Shown: positions 44,059 through 53,561 of the stretch, in pieces
Layout of the letters: each line of letters starts with the position of its first letter
Position numbering within the stretch: the first letter of the stretch is position 1
Assembly (NCBI RefSeq): GCF_023195695.1
Contig: NZ_JALPQG010000004.1
Coordinates: 124,001 to 188,000, forward strand
Source: Aliiroseovarius sp. S1339
GTDB lineage: Bacteria > Pseudomonadota > Alphaproteobacteria > Rhodobacterales > Rhodobacteraceae
Direction of reading: 5' to 3'
DNA length: 64,000 bases
Position numbers and translations under genes: made by a program
The notes under the pieces: model-generated
The model's database searches: none
What the model saw: the letters and a program-made list of their open reading frames with translations, nothing else
Told to the model about the DNA's origin: nothing

Positions 44059-44625
44059 ATGTCTGCACTCAAGATCAAAAAAGGCTCGTCACGCAAATCG
44101 GCCTATGACCTGCGCGACCCCAATTCGGATGTAATCGAGCGTCATACGCTGGCGATCATCGTCGACAACGAAGCTGGTGTGCTGGCCCGTGTAATCGGCC
44201 TTTTCGCGGGTCGTGGCTATAACATCGAAAGCCTGACCGTGGCCGAGGTCGACCATCTGGGCCATCTGTCGCGGATCACCATCGTCACCACCGGAACGCC
44301 CGCCGTCATCGAACAGATCAAGGCGCAGCTTGGCCGCATCGTGCCAGTGCATGACGTGCACGACCTGACGGTCGAAGGCCCGGCGGTAGAACGCGAACTG
44401 GCGTTGTTCAAAGTGGAGGGTGCTGGCGACAAGCGGGTCGAAGCCCTGCGCCTTGCCGACATTTTCCGTGCCAACGTGGTCGACTCGACGCTTGACAGCT
44501 TCGTCTTCGAAATCACTGGAACGACAGAGAAAATTTCAGCGTTCGCTGAACTCATGCGTCCGCTTGGCCTGATCGAGGTGGCACGAACCGGCGTTGCAGC
44601 CCTGTCACGCGGCGCGAAGGGCTGA
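44059..44625 (+). CDS. ilvH: Acetolactate synthase small regulatory subunit
   Basis: A 188-residue regulatory subunit that binds valine and activates IlvB. The N-terminal ACT domain begins RHTLAIIVDNEAGVLARVIGLFAGRGYNIESLTV (residues 29-62). The second ACT-like half runs from VERELALFKVEGAG to the end. ATG 44059 follows a strong AAGGAGG site at 44044-44050. It is cotranscribed with ilvB. Confidence 0.96.
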   Translation: MSALKIKKGSSRKSAYDLRDPNSDVIERHTLAIIVDNEAGVLARVIGLFAGRGYNIESLTVAEVDHLGHLSRITIVTTGTPAVIEQIKAQLGRIVPVHDVHDLTVEGPAVERELALFKVEGAGDKRVEALRLADIFRANVVDSTLDSFVFEITGTTEKISAFAELMRPLGLIEVARTGVAALSRGAKG

Positions 44626-44648
44626 AAACCCTTAACCTACCGTATATG

Positions 44649-44674
44649 CGCCCGTCATGATCACATGGCGGGCG
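44649..44674. terminator. Hairpin after ilvH
   Basis: An 11-bp stem, CGCCCGTCATG and CATGGCGGGCG, with loop ATCA and one G-T pair, 23 bp after the ilvH stop. No long T-run follows, so it may end transcription weakly or stabilise the 3' end. Confidence 0.5.
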
Positions 44675-44744
44675 TGTTCTATTGCCGTAAAAGGATGAAT
44701 AACGTTAGTCGTTGCCCGGCCGACCCTGCGGCCCAGCGACCGCG

Positions 44745-45032
44745 TCAGGCCACAACCCGCAGCACCGATCGTGTGGATGGTGGATCATACTTTGCCAGAA
44801 CCTTGGCCGGGTCTGTTCCGCACATCACGACCGACACAGCTTCGATCCGGCGCACCGTACGAAATCCGTTGGTCTCGTCGTACTCGAACCAGATTTGCGA
44901 TCCGCGCTTCAGATCGTCCACACCTTCCGGCTTGCTGACGTCAGGACCGATGTAAGCCAGCGGCCCCTGATCTTCGCACCAGATCAAGCCAACGCTCTTT
45001 TCGGCGTTGTACCATAGGATTATTCCCAACAT
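44745..45032 (-). CDS. Cold-shock-domain-like protein with altered RNA-binding motifs
   Basis: A 95-residue protein whose first 70 residues can be laid along a cold-shock domain: GIILWYNAEKSVGLIWCEDQG in place of GxVKWFNxxKGFGFI, AYIGPDVSKPEGVDDLKRGSQIWFEYDETNGFRTVRRIEAV for the rest. The aromatic residues of both RNP motifs are mostly lost, so ordinary nucleic-acid stacking seems unlikely. The C-terminus adds about 25 residues. It is a single gene convergent with ilvH. The family call is inference from pattern. Confidence 0.65.
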   Translation of the reverse strand: MLGIILWYNAEKSVGLIWCEDQGPLAYIGPDVSKPEGVDDLKRGSQIWFEYDETNGFRTVRRIEAVSVVMCGTDPAKVLAKYDPPSTRSVLRVVA

Positions 45033-45468
45033 CTACGTCTCCACTTCTAGTAGATGTTTTACCACCTGGATGCGGCAAAAACAGGGCAAATTTCCGCCTA
45101 TACGGAGAAAGCCGCCAAACCCGATATAATTTTTGAGCGCCATGCGATTTAATTTCGCGTTTTCGCGTCTATTGGTGCCGCTGGGTAAACTCAGCCATAC
45201 CAAGCCAGAGAATCAGCCGCCTGTTCGCGCGACGCAAAACGCCTGTCAGAGACAGCGCCCCAAAAAAGAATGGGGCACCCAAGGGCGCCCCAGTTTCGCT
45301 GATAAGGCTCGTGATTGTTACTGCCCGCTTTGTTGTTGCCTGCGGCCCTATCCGCGTCAGGGGGCGAGCGCACCCGCCCCGTGTCTGTTTGGGCTGGCGG
45401 TAAATCCGCCCTGCCCTGTTTTTCACCGGTCGCACCCCTTGGAGTACGGGCGCAACCGGCGCAACGTC
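45033..45468. other. 436-bp gap between nrdJ and the cold-shock-like gene
   Basis: No protein-like frame on either strand. It contains the likely nrdJ terminator (45262-45292) and, at its left end, the AT-rich promoter region of the leftward cold-shock-like gene. Several short GC hairpins (for example GGCGG/CCGCC near 45397-45412) were noted without assignment. Confidence 0.6.
45262..45292 (-). terminator. Likely nrdJ terminator
   Basis: TGGGGCACCC and GGGCGCCCCA (45271-45292) form a stem with one mismatch. On the minus strand it is followed by TTCTTTTTT. It lies about 177 bp after the nrdJ stop. Confidence 0.55.
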
Positions 45469-48400
45469 TTAGCTACAGCCCGTGGTCGACCCACAAGTGT
45501 TGCACTTCATACAGGTCCCGTTGCGCACCAAGGTGTAGTTGCCGCATTCGCCGCAAGGATCGCCCTCATAGCCTTGCATCTTGGCTTTGGTGCGCGCGTC
45601 GATCTTGTTGATCGTCCCGGCCGAAATCGCCGTCTCGCTGACCAGTGTTTCGGTCACGGTCGTTTTTACGCCCGTCGTTTCCGGCACCAGCGTATTCAGC
45701 ACGCCGACCGGATCGGTCCCGGACAACACCGTGGCACCCATATTGGCCCCGCCCTGAAGCACCATCAGCTCTTGCGGCATACGTTTGCGCAGATACCCGG
45801 TCGAGCTGATTTGCTTCAACACTTCCAAGGACTTGGTGGCGGCGGTTTCCGTCATTTCCTGAACGTTGGCGACGCCTTCTTCCTGACCACGGCCCAGATC
45901 GTCGAAGGCCGCGCCTTCTGGCTTCACATGCGCCAGATCGGTGCGGTCCAGATAGGACACGGCCAGTTCGCGGAAGATATAATCAAGGATCGAGGTCGCG
46001 TTCTTGATTGAATCGTTGCCCTGCACCATCCCAGCCGGTTCAAACTTGGTGAAGGTGAAGGCGTCGACGAATTCCTCCAACGGCACGCCGTATTGCAGGC
46101 CGACCGACACGGCGATGGCGAAGTTGTTCATCATCGCGCGGAAGCCGGCCCCTTCCTTGTGCATGTCGATGAAGATCTCGCCCAGATTGCCGTCCTCGTA
46201 TTCGCCGGTGCGCAGGTAAACCTTGTGCCCGCCAACGATGGCTTTCTGGGTGTAGCCCTTGCGACGTTCGGGCAGCTTTTCACGGCCGCGCGCAACCTCC
46301 TTGATCACGATTTTCTCAATGATCTTCTCGGCCAGTGTCACGGCTTTGTCGTGGGTCGAACCCGATGCGAGGATCTCTTCGGCCTCTTCGTCATCTTCGA
46401 CGAGCGCGGCAGCCAGCGGCTGGCTGAGTTTCGAGCCATCGCGATAGAGCGCGTTCGCCTTGATCCCCAACGACCAGCTCAGCGCATACGCCTTCTGGCA
46501 GTCTTCAATCGTCGCGTCATTTGCCATGTTGATGGTCTTCGAAATCGCGCCGGAAATGAAGCTCTGCGCCGCCGCCATCATATAGATATGGCTGTCAACA
46601 TTCAGGAAACGCTTGCCTTTTTTGCCGCACGGGTTGGCGCAATCGAACACGCTGTAATGCTCTTCCTTCAGGTGTGGCGCGCCTTCCAACGTCATCGTGC
46701 CGCACACATGGTCGTTGGCCGCGTCGATGTCCTTGCGGGTAAAACCAAGGTGGCTGAGCAGACTGAAATCGGGGTTGTTCAGCTTCTCGGTCGGGATGCC
46801 CAGCACGTTGGTGCAGAACTCTTCGCCCAGCGTCCACTGGTTGAACACGAAACGGATGTCGAAGGCGGACGGCAGTGCGGCTTCGATCTTGTCGATCTCG
46901 TTTTGGCCGAAGCCGTGCCCGATCAGGGTCGTGTGGTTGATCCCCGGCGCGTTGCCGATGGTGCCGTGCCCCACGGCGTAGCTGATGATCTCTTCAATCT
47001 CGGACGAGGCATAGCCAAGCTTTTCAAGCGCTGCGGGAACCGAGCGGTTGATGATCTTGAAATAACCGCCACCCGCCAATTTCTTGAACTTCACCAATGC
47101 GAAGTCAGGCTCGATCCCTGTGGTGTCACAATCCATCACCAGACCAATGGTGCCGGTCGGCGCAATCACAGACACTTGCGCGTTGCGGTAGCCGTGCTTT
47201 TCACCCAGCGCCAGCGCTTCGTCCCAAGCACCCATGGCCAGATCGACAAGCTTGGCATCGGGGCAGTTTTTCTGGTCCAGCGGCAAAGGCTTGATCGCCA
47301 GGTCCTCATAGCCGTCTTTCGCGCCGTAAGCGGCGGTGCGGTGGTTGCGGATGACGCGCAGCATGTGGTCCTTGTTGCGCTCGAACCCTTCAAACGCGCC
47401 CAACTCGCTCGCCATTTCGGCAGAGGTCGCATAGGACACGCCCGACAGGATCGCGGTCAGCGCCCCACACATCGCGCGGCCCTCGGGCGAGTCGTAACCA
47501 AAGCCCATGTTCATCAGCAGACCGCCGATATTGGCATAGCCCAGACCCAACGTGCGGAAGACATAGCTGCGCTCAGCGATCTCTTTCGACGGGAACTGCG
47601 CCATCATCACCGAGATTTCCAGCGTGATCGTCCACAGGCGGGTCGCGTGCATGTAGTCTTCGGCCTGGAACACGCCGTCCTTCAGGAAGGTCAGCAGGTT
47701 CATCGAGGCGAGGTTACAGGCGGTGTCGTCCAGAAACATATATTCCGAGCACGGGTTCGAGCCGCGGATCGCGCCATCTTCCGGGCATGTGTGCCACGCA
47801 TTGACCGTGTCGTGATACTGGATGCCGGGATCAGCACAGGCCCATGCCGCGTGACCGATCTGGTCCCACAGATCGCGCGCCTTGATGGTCTTGGCGACCG
47901 AGCCATCGGTGCGGCGGATCAGTTCCCAGTCGGCGTCGGCCTCAACAGCTTTCAGATAAGCGTCGGTGACGCGCACCGAGTTGTTCGAGTTCTGGCCCGA
48001 TACAGTTGCGTAGGCTTCGCTGTCCCAGTCGGTGTCATAGGTCGGGAACTCGATCGAGCCATAACCCTGCTTGGCGTAATCCAGCACGCGCTTAACGTAA
48101 ACTTCTGGAATAGCGACCTTTTTCGCAGCCCGAATGACGTCTTTCAGGGTCTCGTTCACCTTGGGATCATAGGCGTCTTCCTCGGCCCCGTCCCACGACC
48201 CGATGGCTGCAAAGATGTGGTTCAGATGCTCTTCGTGCATCTTCGAACCCGCTACCAGCGAGGCCACTTTCTGCTCTTCCTTGACCTTCCAGTTGATGTA
48301 TTCCTCGATGTCCGGGTGGTCGCTGTCCACGATCACCATCTTGGCCGCACGGCGCGTGGTGCCGCCCGACTTGATCGCGCCAGCAGCACGGTCACCGATT

Positions 48401-49176
48401 TTCAAAAAGCCCATCAGGCCCGAGGATTTGCCGCCGCCCGACAGAGGTTCGTTGGCCGCGCGCAGGGATGAAAAGTTGGTGCCCGTGCCCGAGCCGTATT
48501 TGAACAGGCGGGCTTCGCGCACCCACAGGTCCATGATACCGCCGTCGCCCACCAGATCGTCACCGATTGACTGGATGAAGCAGGCGTGCGGCTGCGGATG
48601 CTCATAGCTGGACTTGGATTTGGTCAGCTTGCGGGTCTTGTGATCGACGTAATAGTGGCCTTGTGCTGGGCCATCGATGCCGTAAGCCCAATGCAGGCCG
48701 GTGTTGAACCACTGGGGCGAGTTCGGGGCCGCGCGCTGGCTGGCCAGCATATGGCGCATTTCGTCGAAATACGCTTTGGCGTCAGCCTCGGTGGTGAAGT
48801 AGCCACCCTTCCAACCCCAATAGGTCCATGCCCCTGCCAAACGGTCAAACACCTGCTTGGCCGAGGTCTCGCCGCCGAAGCGGTCTTCTTTGGGAAGGTC
48901 TGCCAGCGCCTTGTCGTCGGGAACCGAGCGCCACAGGAATTCAGGAACACCCTTTTCTTTCACGCGCTTCAGGGCAGCAGGCACACCGGCTTTGCGGAAA
49001 TATTTCTGCGCGATCACGTCCGAGGCGACTTGGCTCCAGGCAGACGGGACTTCGCAATCGTCCAGTTTGAACACAATCGTGCCGTCCGGGTTGCGGATTT
49101 CCGAAGATGTTGTGATGAAATCCAGCTCGGAATAAGCGTCTGCCCCGGCTTTGGTAAATTTGCGTTCAATTTTCAT
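45469..49176 (-). CDS. nrdJ: Adenosylcobalamin-dependent (class II) ribonucleotide reductase
   Basis: A 1235-residue enzyme reducing ribonucleotides to deoxyribonucleotides with adenosylcobalamin as radical source. It has [14 protein letters not shown] near residue 125, [21 protein letters not shown] near residue 475 (active-site cysteine and asparagine region), [33 protein letters not shown] near residue 665, and a C-terminal zinc-ribbon-like end ([28 protein letters not shown]). ATG 49176 opens [11 protein letters not shown] as in homologues. It works without oxygen-dependent radical formation, consistent with the cob genes in this window. A candidate NrdR box lies about 200 bp upstream. 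Confidence 0.97.
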   Translation of the reverse strand: MKIERKFTKAGADAYSELDFITTSSEIRNPDGTIVFKLDDCEVPSAWSQVASDVIAQKYFRKAGVPAALKRVKEKGVPEFLWRSVPDDKALADLPKEDRFGGETSAKQVFDRLAGAWTYWGWKGGYFTTEADAKAYFDEMRHMLASQRAAPNSPQWFNTGLHWAYGIDGPAQGHYYVDHKTRKLTKSKSSYEHPQPHACFIQSIGDDLVGDGGIMDLWVREARLFKYGSGTGTNFSSLRAANEPLSGGGKSSGLMGFLKIGDRAAGAIKSGGTTRRAAKMVIVDSDHPDIEEYINWKVKEEQKVASLVAGSKMHEEHLNHIFAAIGSWDGAEEDAYDPKVNETLKDVIRAAKKVAIPEVYVKRVLDYAKQGYGSIEFPTYDTDWDSEAYATVSGQNSNNSVRVTDAYLKAVEADADWELIRRTDGSVAKTIKARDLWDQIGHAAWACADPGIQYHDTVNAWHTCPEDGAIRGSNPCSEYMFLDDTACNLASMNLLTFLKDGVFQAEDYMHATRLWTITLEISVMMAQFPSKEIAERSYVFRTLGLGYANIGGLLMNMGFGYDSPEGRAMCGALTAILSGVSYATSAEMASELGAFEGFERNKDHMLRVIRNHRTAAYGAKDGYEDLAIKPLPLDQKNCPDAKLVDLAMGAWDEALALGEKHGYRNAQVSVIAPTGTIGLVMDCDTTGIEPDFALVKFKKLAGGGYFKIINRSVPAALEKLGYASSEIEEIISYAVGHGTIGNAPGINHTTLIGHGFGQNEIDKIEAALPSAFDIRFVFNQWTLGEEFCTNVLGIPTEKLNNPDFSLLSHLGFTRKDIDAANDHVCGTMTLEGAPHLKEEHYSVFDCANPCGKKGKRFLNVDSHIYMMAAAQSFISGAISKTINMANDATIEDCQKAYALSWSLGIKANALYRDGSKLSQPLAAALVEDDEEAEEILASGSTHDKAVTLAEKIIEKIVIKEVARGREKLPERRKGYTQKAIVGGHKVYLRTGEYEDGNLGEIFIDMHKEGAGFRAMMNNFAIAVSVGLQYGVPLEEFVDAFTFTKFEPAGMVQGNDSIKNATSILDYIFRELAVSYLDRTDLAHVKPEGAAFDDLGRGQEEGVANVQEMTETAATKSLEVLKQISSTGYLRKRMPQELMVLQGGANMGATVLSGTDPVGVLNTLVPETTGVKTTVTETLVSETAISAGTINKIDARTKAKMQGYEGDPCGECGNYTLVRNGTCMKCNTCGSTTGCS

Positions 49177-49374
49177 GGTGCCCCGTCGGTCCTTCGTTAC
49201 GCTGCGGTGGGGTGCGTCTTGGCGCACATCCACCCCTCTAAAATTGGCGCTGATCACGAAGAAGCGAAACAAGGCAAACGTTTCCCGGCCCGAAGAACAG
49301 TATTAGCCGCTCCGGATGAGGTCGACCCGTCAGGTCGTGTCATATGTGTTTCACTGTCCCGCTATAACCTGCCG

Positions 49375-49390
49375 CCACTATATGTTGTGG
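49375..49390. promoter_or_regulatory. Candidate NrdR box upstream of nrdJ
   Basis: CCACTATATGTTGTGG fits the NrdR consensus acaCwATATnTTgTgt in its core (CTATAT) and is nearly symmetrical. NrdR represses ribonucleotide reductase genes. Boxes usually occur in pairs; only a poor second match (GTGTCATATGTGTTTC at 49337-49352) is present and its spacing is not standard. Confidence 0.5.
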
Positions 49391-49601
49391 CTTGATGACC
49401 AGCGCCCACAACTTGGCGTAGGGACCCCTAGCAGGTCAACAAAAACTTCTGGCCTATCCACAACTCTTTTGCGTTGACCTGAAATGGTGATTGAGCCAGC
49501 GGGACGTTAACAAACTGATTCCTGCCAACCGGCCCTCTGAGGACGCTTTCATATTTCCTTAAGTAATCGGCGGACTTACGCCGAAAAGAAAAAGCATCAC
49601 C

Positions 49602-49928
49602 TCAATTCGCAACCGCAGGGCAAGAATTGCCAGTCAACGCGGGCGCGTGTTGCAACAACGTAAACAGCCGAAATTCGCCATAAAAACCGCATGGAGGGCA
49701 ATCTGCCTGAAAAACAAGGGGCTGAAACGCCAAGTGTGACATTCCGGTGCCACCGTGGCGGCAGATTTTGTCGATCAGCGGTGTTCGAAAAAGAATCAGG
49801 TCGCGATTTGTGCCGGGTGCGTCTGTCAGACCAAAACTTAACGCACCGATCCCGATTGTGCGCCAGCCCCTCTCCCAAACCATCACCTGCAACGCCCGCG
49901 CCAACGCGATGTCGTGGTTTACGACCAC
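49602..49928 (-). pseudogene. Possible degenerate receiver-like protein
   Basis: A 108-codon frame from GTG 49928. [23 protein letters not shown] and [11 protein letters not shown] mimic the first and third strands of a response-regulator receiver domain, but the acidic pocket (NH instead of DD) and phospho-acceptor (R instead of D) are absent. The second half ([18 protein letters not shown] onward) has no recognisable fold. It has no ribosome site, and the open frame continues upstream only through tRNA-Pro. It may be a relic or chance. Confidence 0.25.
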
Positions 49929-49998
49929 AAGATATTGTGGCCGACCGCGTGAGCGGGCAGACTGGCGATCATCGCCAAAATCAAGGTTTGAGAAGAAA

Positions 49999-50075
49999 TG
50001 GTCGGGACGGCAAGATTCGAACTTGCGACCTACGGTACCCAAAACCGTCGCGCTACCAGGCTGCGCTACGCCCCG
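49999..50075 (-). tRNA. tRNA-Pro (anticodon TGG)
   Basis: A 77-nt cloverleaf read on the minus strand. The acceptor stem is CGGGGCG / CGTCCCG, the D-arm contains AGCGCAGCCTGGTAGCGC, the anticodon stem is ACGGT / ACCGT with loop TTTGGGT (anticodon TGG at 50039-50041), and the T-arm is GCAAGTTCGAATCTTGC. The genomic 3' end includes CCA. It reads proline codons CCA and, by wobble, others. Confidence 0.97.
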
Positions 50076-50156
50076 AACGCCCTCTCCTTAACCGTGGTTA
50101 TGGGTGATGAAAAGAGCAAATTGACCGCGCGCGCAATCTAGGTGCCGCAGGCAAGC

Positions 50157-50645
50157 TTAGTCCTGCGCCGCACAGGGCCATGCCGCAATGGTCTGATCCA
50201 AAGACGGATGACGCAGAACGCTGCCCTGCGTGATGCCAAAACGCGCGGCGATGCCGCCATTCACTTCCAACACCGCAAGGATGTCGGACCCGCCGGGGAT
50301 CGGTGTTAGGTCCAGCGGGACAGCATTTGGGTGGATGCGGGCCACTGTCCCGTCAGCGTTCAGGAACAGCATGTCCAAAGCGATCAGCGTGTTCTTCATC
50401 CAAAAGCTGACCTCTTGCGGCTGTTCGAAAAGGAATAACATCCCGTGGGTGCTGGGCATGTTTTCACGGTCCATCAGACCCCGCGCCCGTTCGCGCGGAT
50501 CATCCGCAAGCTCGACAGTAAAGCGGGCCTGACCCCAATCGCCGCGCAGGTCGACACGGTCAGGCGCGCAATCGCCAGCCCACGCCATGCCGGACAGCAA
50601 AAGAGCGCCCATGGTGGACGCCCCTAATTTTGCCACGATACCCAT
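50157..50645 (-). CDS. DUF192 secreted protein
   Basis: A 162-residue protein with a signal peptide (residues 1-23, ending GMAWA) and a DUF192 domain: ARGLMDRENMPSTHGMLFLFEQPQEVSFWMKNTLIALDMLFLNADG at about residues 59-104. The family has no settled activity. ATG 50645 gives the signal peptide. It begins 13 bp after the double cold-shock gene and is likely in its transcript. Confidence 0.9.
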   Translation of the reverse strand: MGIVAKLGASTMGALLLSGMAWAGDCAPDRVDLRGDWGQARFTVELADDPRERARGLMDRENMPSTHGMLFLFEQPQEVSFWMKNTLIALDMLFLNADGTVARIHPNAVPLDLTPIPGGSDILAVLEVNGGIAARFGITQGSVLRHPSLDQTIAAWPCAAQD

Positions 50646-50658
50646 CGCGCCAGCCACC

Positions 50659-51198
50659 TTAGTCTTCGACGTCGACGGCTGTGTCCCATGACGACACACT
50701 GACCGCCATGCAGCCACGTTTGCCGGCTGCAGATCGCAGGCCAATCGCCTCGCCCGGCTGCAAATCAGCCAGACCCGAGCGGCGCAGAACCTCGACATGG
50801 ATGAACACATCTTCCGAGCGCCCGAATACATTCGCAAAACCAAACCCCTTGGCCTTGTCAAACCACTTGACGCGCGCGGGCTCAAGCGGGCCGACACTGT
50901 CGGGATCCACGAGACCTTCGGAAAATTCTTCAAGCTGGTGTTCGCCGTTCCCCTCAGGTGGCTCAATCGACAACACGCTCACAGCCTGACGGCCACGTTC
51001 GGTCGATTGCACGGTAATCTCAATCAACGATCCATCAGCAACCGAGCTTTGGCCAAAATTGCGCAGCACGTTGGCATGAAGCAGAATATCTGCCCCACCT
51101 TCGTCTGCAATCACGAACCCAAACCCCTTACTTGGATCGAACCACTTGACTTGGCCACGCAGCACGATTGGATCATGCACGTCAGTATCTTGCGCCAT
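50659..51198 (-). CDS. Double cold-shock-domain protein
   Basis: A 179-residue protein with two cold-shock domains. The first (GQVKWFDPSKGFGFVIAD, then DILLHANVL) lies at about residues 15-80; the second (ARVKWFDKAKGFGFANVFG, then DVFIHVEVL) at about 108-172. An acidic linker joins them. Tandem domains suggest binding to longer single-stranded RNA than a single CspA. ATG 51198 follows GAGG by 6 bp; ATG 51204 is too close to that site. It is upstream of DUF192 in the same direction. Confidence 0.92.
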   Translation of the reverse strand: MAQDTDVHDPIVLRGQVKWFDPSKGFGFVIADEGGADILLHANVLRNFGQSSVADGSLIEITVQSTERGRQAVSVLSIEPPEGNGEHQLEEFSEGLVDPDSVGPLEPARVKWFDKAKGFGFANVFGRSEDVFIHVEVLRRSGLADLQPGEAIGLRSAAGKRGCMAVSVSSWDTAVDVED

Positions 51199-51310
51199 TG
51201 TCATCCTCAAAATTTCGCATCCCCAATCCACTATTGCGGAGTTTGAATTGTGGGTGCAAGCCCTAAACACATACAATACTGCTTATGTATCACCGGTTTA
51301 CCCCTTTAAT

Positions 51311-51916
51311 TTAAGGGTTCAAACGAGTGACTGACCAAGAGTCACTTTTTTTCGATCGGGTCCACCTGAACCGGTCATGCAGGCGAAAAGCACCGTCAGC
51401 CCAGAACTCGATTTCAGTTGGATGGATGCGGTAGCCGCCCCAAAACGGCGGTCGGGTCGGGTTTGTGCCATGTGTGGCGGTCACTTTTGCCACCTCTGCC
51501 AACAGTGTCGCGCGCGACGCTAGCGGCTGGCTCTGGTGCGACGCCCAGGCCCCGAGTCTGCTTTTTAACGACCTTGATGCGTAGTAAGCGTCTGCCTGCG
51601 GCCCCTCTTCGCGTTCAATGGCGCCGCGCACGCGAATTTGTCGGCGCAGGCTTTTCCAATGCATGACAAAGGCGGCTTTACCCGCGTGGTCCAACTCCTG
51701 CGCCTTGGCAGAGCCGTAATTTGTGTAAAAAACGAACGCATCATCTTCGATGTCTTTCAAAAGCACCATACGGGCGTTCGGCAGGCCATCGGCATCGACC
51801 GTGGACAGCGCGATGGCGTCGGGGTCATTGGGCTCGCTCGTCTCAGCCTCGGCCAGCCAATTGCGCGCTATAACGAAGGGGTCGTCACCGGCAAATATCC
51901 CGCCACGTTCCATCAT
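51311..51916 (-). CDS. pdxH: Pyridoxamine 5'-phosphate oxidase
   Basis: A 201-residue FMN enzyme producing pyridoxal 5'-phosphate. [30 protein letters not shown] (about residues 46-75) binds [15 protein letters not shown] follows, and the end [25 protein letters not shown] is the classic C-terminal signature. Two adjacent ATGs (51916 and 51913) are possible after the AGGAGG site. It is divergent from fabI. Confidence 0.96.
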   Translation of the reverse strand: MMERGGIFAGDDPFVIARNWLAEAETSEPNDPDAIALSTVDADGLPNARMVLLKDIEDDAFVFYTNYGSAKAQELDHAGKAAFVMHWKSLRRQIRVRGAIEREEGPQADAYYASRSLKSRLGAWASHQSQPLASRATLLAEVAKVTATHGTNPTRPPFWGGYRIHPTEIEFWADGAFRLHDRFRWTRSKKSDSWSVTRLNP

Positions 51917-52072
51917 CGAGGCCTCCTTTTCGTTGCATTCCAATCCTATGGCGTGCGCGGTTCCGTGCCAACTCTGTTACAGTTCCATTGCAGAACCCGG
52001 TGCACAGACTTGAAGATGCACGACCGATCGCATAAACGGGCATATCGCAGTATCTCGGGACGGGGAACCAGA

Positions 52073-52891
52073 ATGTCGACCGAATTAATGAAGGGCAAAC
52101 GCGGCCTGATTATGGGGCTTGCCAATGACAAGTCTATCGCTTGGGGGATCGCGAAAGCCTGTGCCGACGCTGGTGCCGAGCTTGCATTTTCCTATCAGGG
52201 TGAGGCGCTGAAAAAGCGGGTTGATCCGCTGGCCGCACAACTTGGCTCGGATGTTGTCGTGGAATGTGATGTGGCGGATCAGGCATCGATCGACACGCTG
52301 TTTGCGACTCTTGAACAGAAATGGGGCAAGTTGGACTTCGTCGTCCATGCTATTGGTTTTTCTGATAAAAACGAACTTCGCGGCCGCTATGTCGACACCA
52401 GCCCAGAGAATTTCCGCGTGACCATGGATATCTCGGTCTACAGCTTTACCGCCGTGGCGCGCCGGGCCGCCGCGATGATGCCGGATGGGGGAGCGCTTCT
52501 GACGCTGACCTATTACGGTGCCGAACAGGTTATGCCGCATTACAACGTCATGGGCGTCGCTAAGGCCGCACTTGAGGCATCGGTCCGTTATATGGCCGAA
52601 GATCTGGGCAAAGACGGTATTCGCGTCAATTCGATCTCGGCGGGGCCAATCAAGACGCTGGCGGCGTCTGGGATTGGTGATTTCCGCTACATTCTGAAAT
52701 GGAACGAACTGAATTCGCCGCTGCGCCGCAATGTGACCATTCAGGACGTTGGCAACTCGGCCCTGTATCTGTTGTCTGACCTCGGGTCTGGCGTGACGGG
52801 TGAAACCCACCATGTCGACAGCGGCTATCACGTCGTCGGAATGAAGGCGGTTGACGCCCCAGATATCGACGTGGCCACTGGTCGCAAATAA
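52073..52891 (+). CDS. fabI: Enoyl-ACP reductase (NADH) FabI
   Basis: A 272-residue SDR enzyme for the last step of fatty-acid elongation. The glycine-rich region GLIMGLANDKSIAWGIAKA (about residues 11-29) is characteristic of FabI. Catalytic Tyr157 and Lys164 lie in the spacing Y-x6-K (YNVMGVAK), with Tyr147/148 upstream in TYYGAEQ. This is the triclosan-type target. ATG 52073 was chosen; a very long upstream frame overlaps pdxH and is a shadow. gpt follows after 12 bp. Confidence 0.96.
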   Translation: MSTELMKGKRGLIMGLANDKSIAWGIAKACADAGAELAFSYQGEALKKRVDPLAAQLGSDVVVECDVADQASIDTLFATLEQKWGKLDFVVHAIGFSDKNELRGRYVDTSPENFRVTMDISVYSFTAVARRAAAMMPDGGALLTLTYYGAEQVMPHYNVMGVAKAALEASVRYMAEDLGKDGIRVNSISAGPIKTLAASGIGDFRYILKWNELNSPLRRNVTIQDVGNSALYLLSDLGSGVTGETHHVDSGYHVVGMKAVDAPDIDVATGRK

Positions 52892-52903
52892 GGAGCACCT
52901 GAA

Positions 52904-53407
52904 ATGAGCGACCGCCTGCCCCACGAAAAAGGCTTTCACATCAGCTGGGATCAAATTCACCGCGACAGCCGGGCGCTTGCCTGGCGTCTGGACGGCCAAG
53001 GCCCCGATGATGGTGGCTGGCGCGCCGTGGTCGCGATCACCCGCGGCGGCATGGCGCCTGCGATGATTGTCGCGCGCGAGCTGGACATCCGCACCGTCGA
53101 CACGGTGTCGGTGAAATCCTATCACCACCAGTCGCAGGGCGAAGCCGAAGTGCTGAAAGCCCCAGATGCAGAGATGATGGGCGACGGCGAGGGCATCCTG
53201 ATTGTCGACGATCTGGTCGACAGTGGCAGAACGCTGGAACTGGTGCGCAAGATGTATCCCAAGGCGCATTTCGCCACCGTTTACGCCAAGCCCAAAGGGC
53301 GTCCGATGGTGAATACCTTCATCACAGAGGTCAGCCAAGACACCTGGATCTTCTTTCCATGGGACATGGCGCTGCAGTATGTCGAACCCTATCGCGGCAC
53401 CGATTAA
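52904..53407 (+). CDS. gpt: Xanthine phosphoribosyltransferase
   Basis: A 167-residue purine salvage enzyme. The PRPP-binding loop is [13 protein letters not shown] near residue 98, and [22 protein letters not shown] near residue 42 is the other conserved loop. It converts xanthine or guanine with PRPP to nucleotides. It lies 12 bp after fabI and is followed by a terminator. Confidence 0.94.
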   Translation: MSDRLPHEKGFHISWDQIHRDSRALAWRLDGQGPDDGGWRAVVAITRGGMAPAMIVARELDIRTVDTVSVKSYHHQSQGEAEVLKAPDAEMMGDGEGILIVDDLVDSGRTLELVRKMYPKAHFATVYAKPKGRPMVNTFITEVSQDTWIFFPWDMALQYVEPYRGTD

Positions 53408-53435
53408 GCCCACCCACTCGGACCACGCAAAGAAC

Positions 53436-53460
53436 GCCCCGCCCAGTTGCGGGGCTTTTC
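53436..53460 (+). terminator. Terminator of fabI-gpt
   Basis: Stem GCCCCGC (53436-53442) and GCGGGGC (53449-53455), followed by TTTTCTTTT, 28 bp after the gpt stop. Confidence 0.88.
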
Positions 53461-53504
53461 TTTTGGCGGGCCATTGGTGCGCATTAGCCATAGACGCAAG
53501 ATAG

Positions 53505-53536
53505 AAAAAGCCCGGCTCTTTCCTCAAGAACCGGGC
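53505..53536 (-). terminator. Terminator of the DUF4167 gene
   Basis: Stem GCCCGGCTCTT (53510-53520) and AAGAACCGGGC (53526-53536) with one mismatch. On the minus strand TTTTT follows. It lies 25 bp after the DUF4167 stop. Confidence 0.85.
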
Positions 53537-53561
53537 CGAAATTCTCATTCAGGTCGCGTTG

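Larger units (their letters stand above)
49177..49998. other. 822-bp region between nrdJ and tRNA-Pro
   Basis: It contains the nrdJ promoter side with a candidate NrdR box (49375-49390), a 9-bp inverted repeat (49432-49481), and a weak receiver-like reading frame (49602-49928, minus). The rest has no gene-like frame and is less GC-rich than the coding DNA around it. Confidence 0.6.

Noticed and set aside
46093-48471. A 792-codon open frame on the plus strand
   Set aside because: It lies antisense within nrdJ, whose product is unmistakable. The frame is a by-product of GC-rich codon use.
49453-49465. DnaA-box-like CTATCCACA
   Set aside because: A single one-mismatch copy without further boxes, an AT-rich unwinding element or origin-linked genes is not an origin.
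49177-49600. Possible cobalamin riboswitch before nrdJ
   Set aside because: No B12-box sequence is visible; the GCAGGTC at 49431-49437 belongs to a different inverted repeat.
49929-50042. N-terminal extension of the receiver-like frame
   Set aside because: Its first codons are translated tRNA-Pro sequence, so they cannot be a real protein start.
52085-53548. A 487-codon minus-strand frame
   Set aside because: It is antisense to both fabI and gpt, which are certain.
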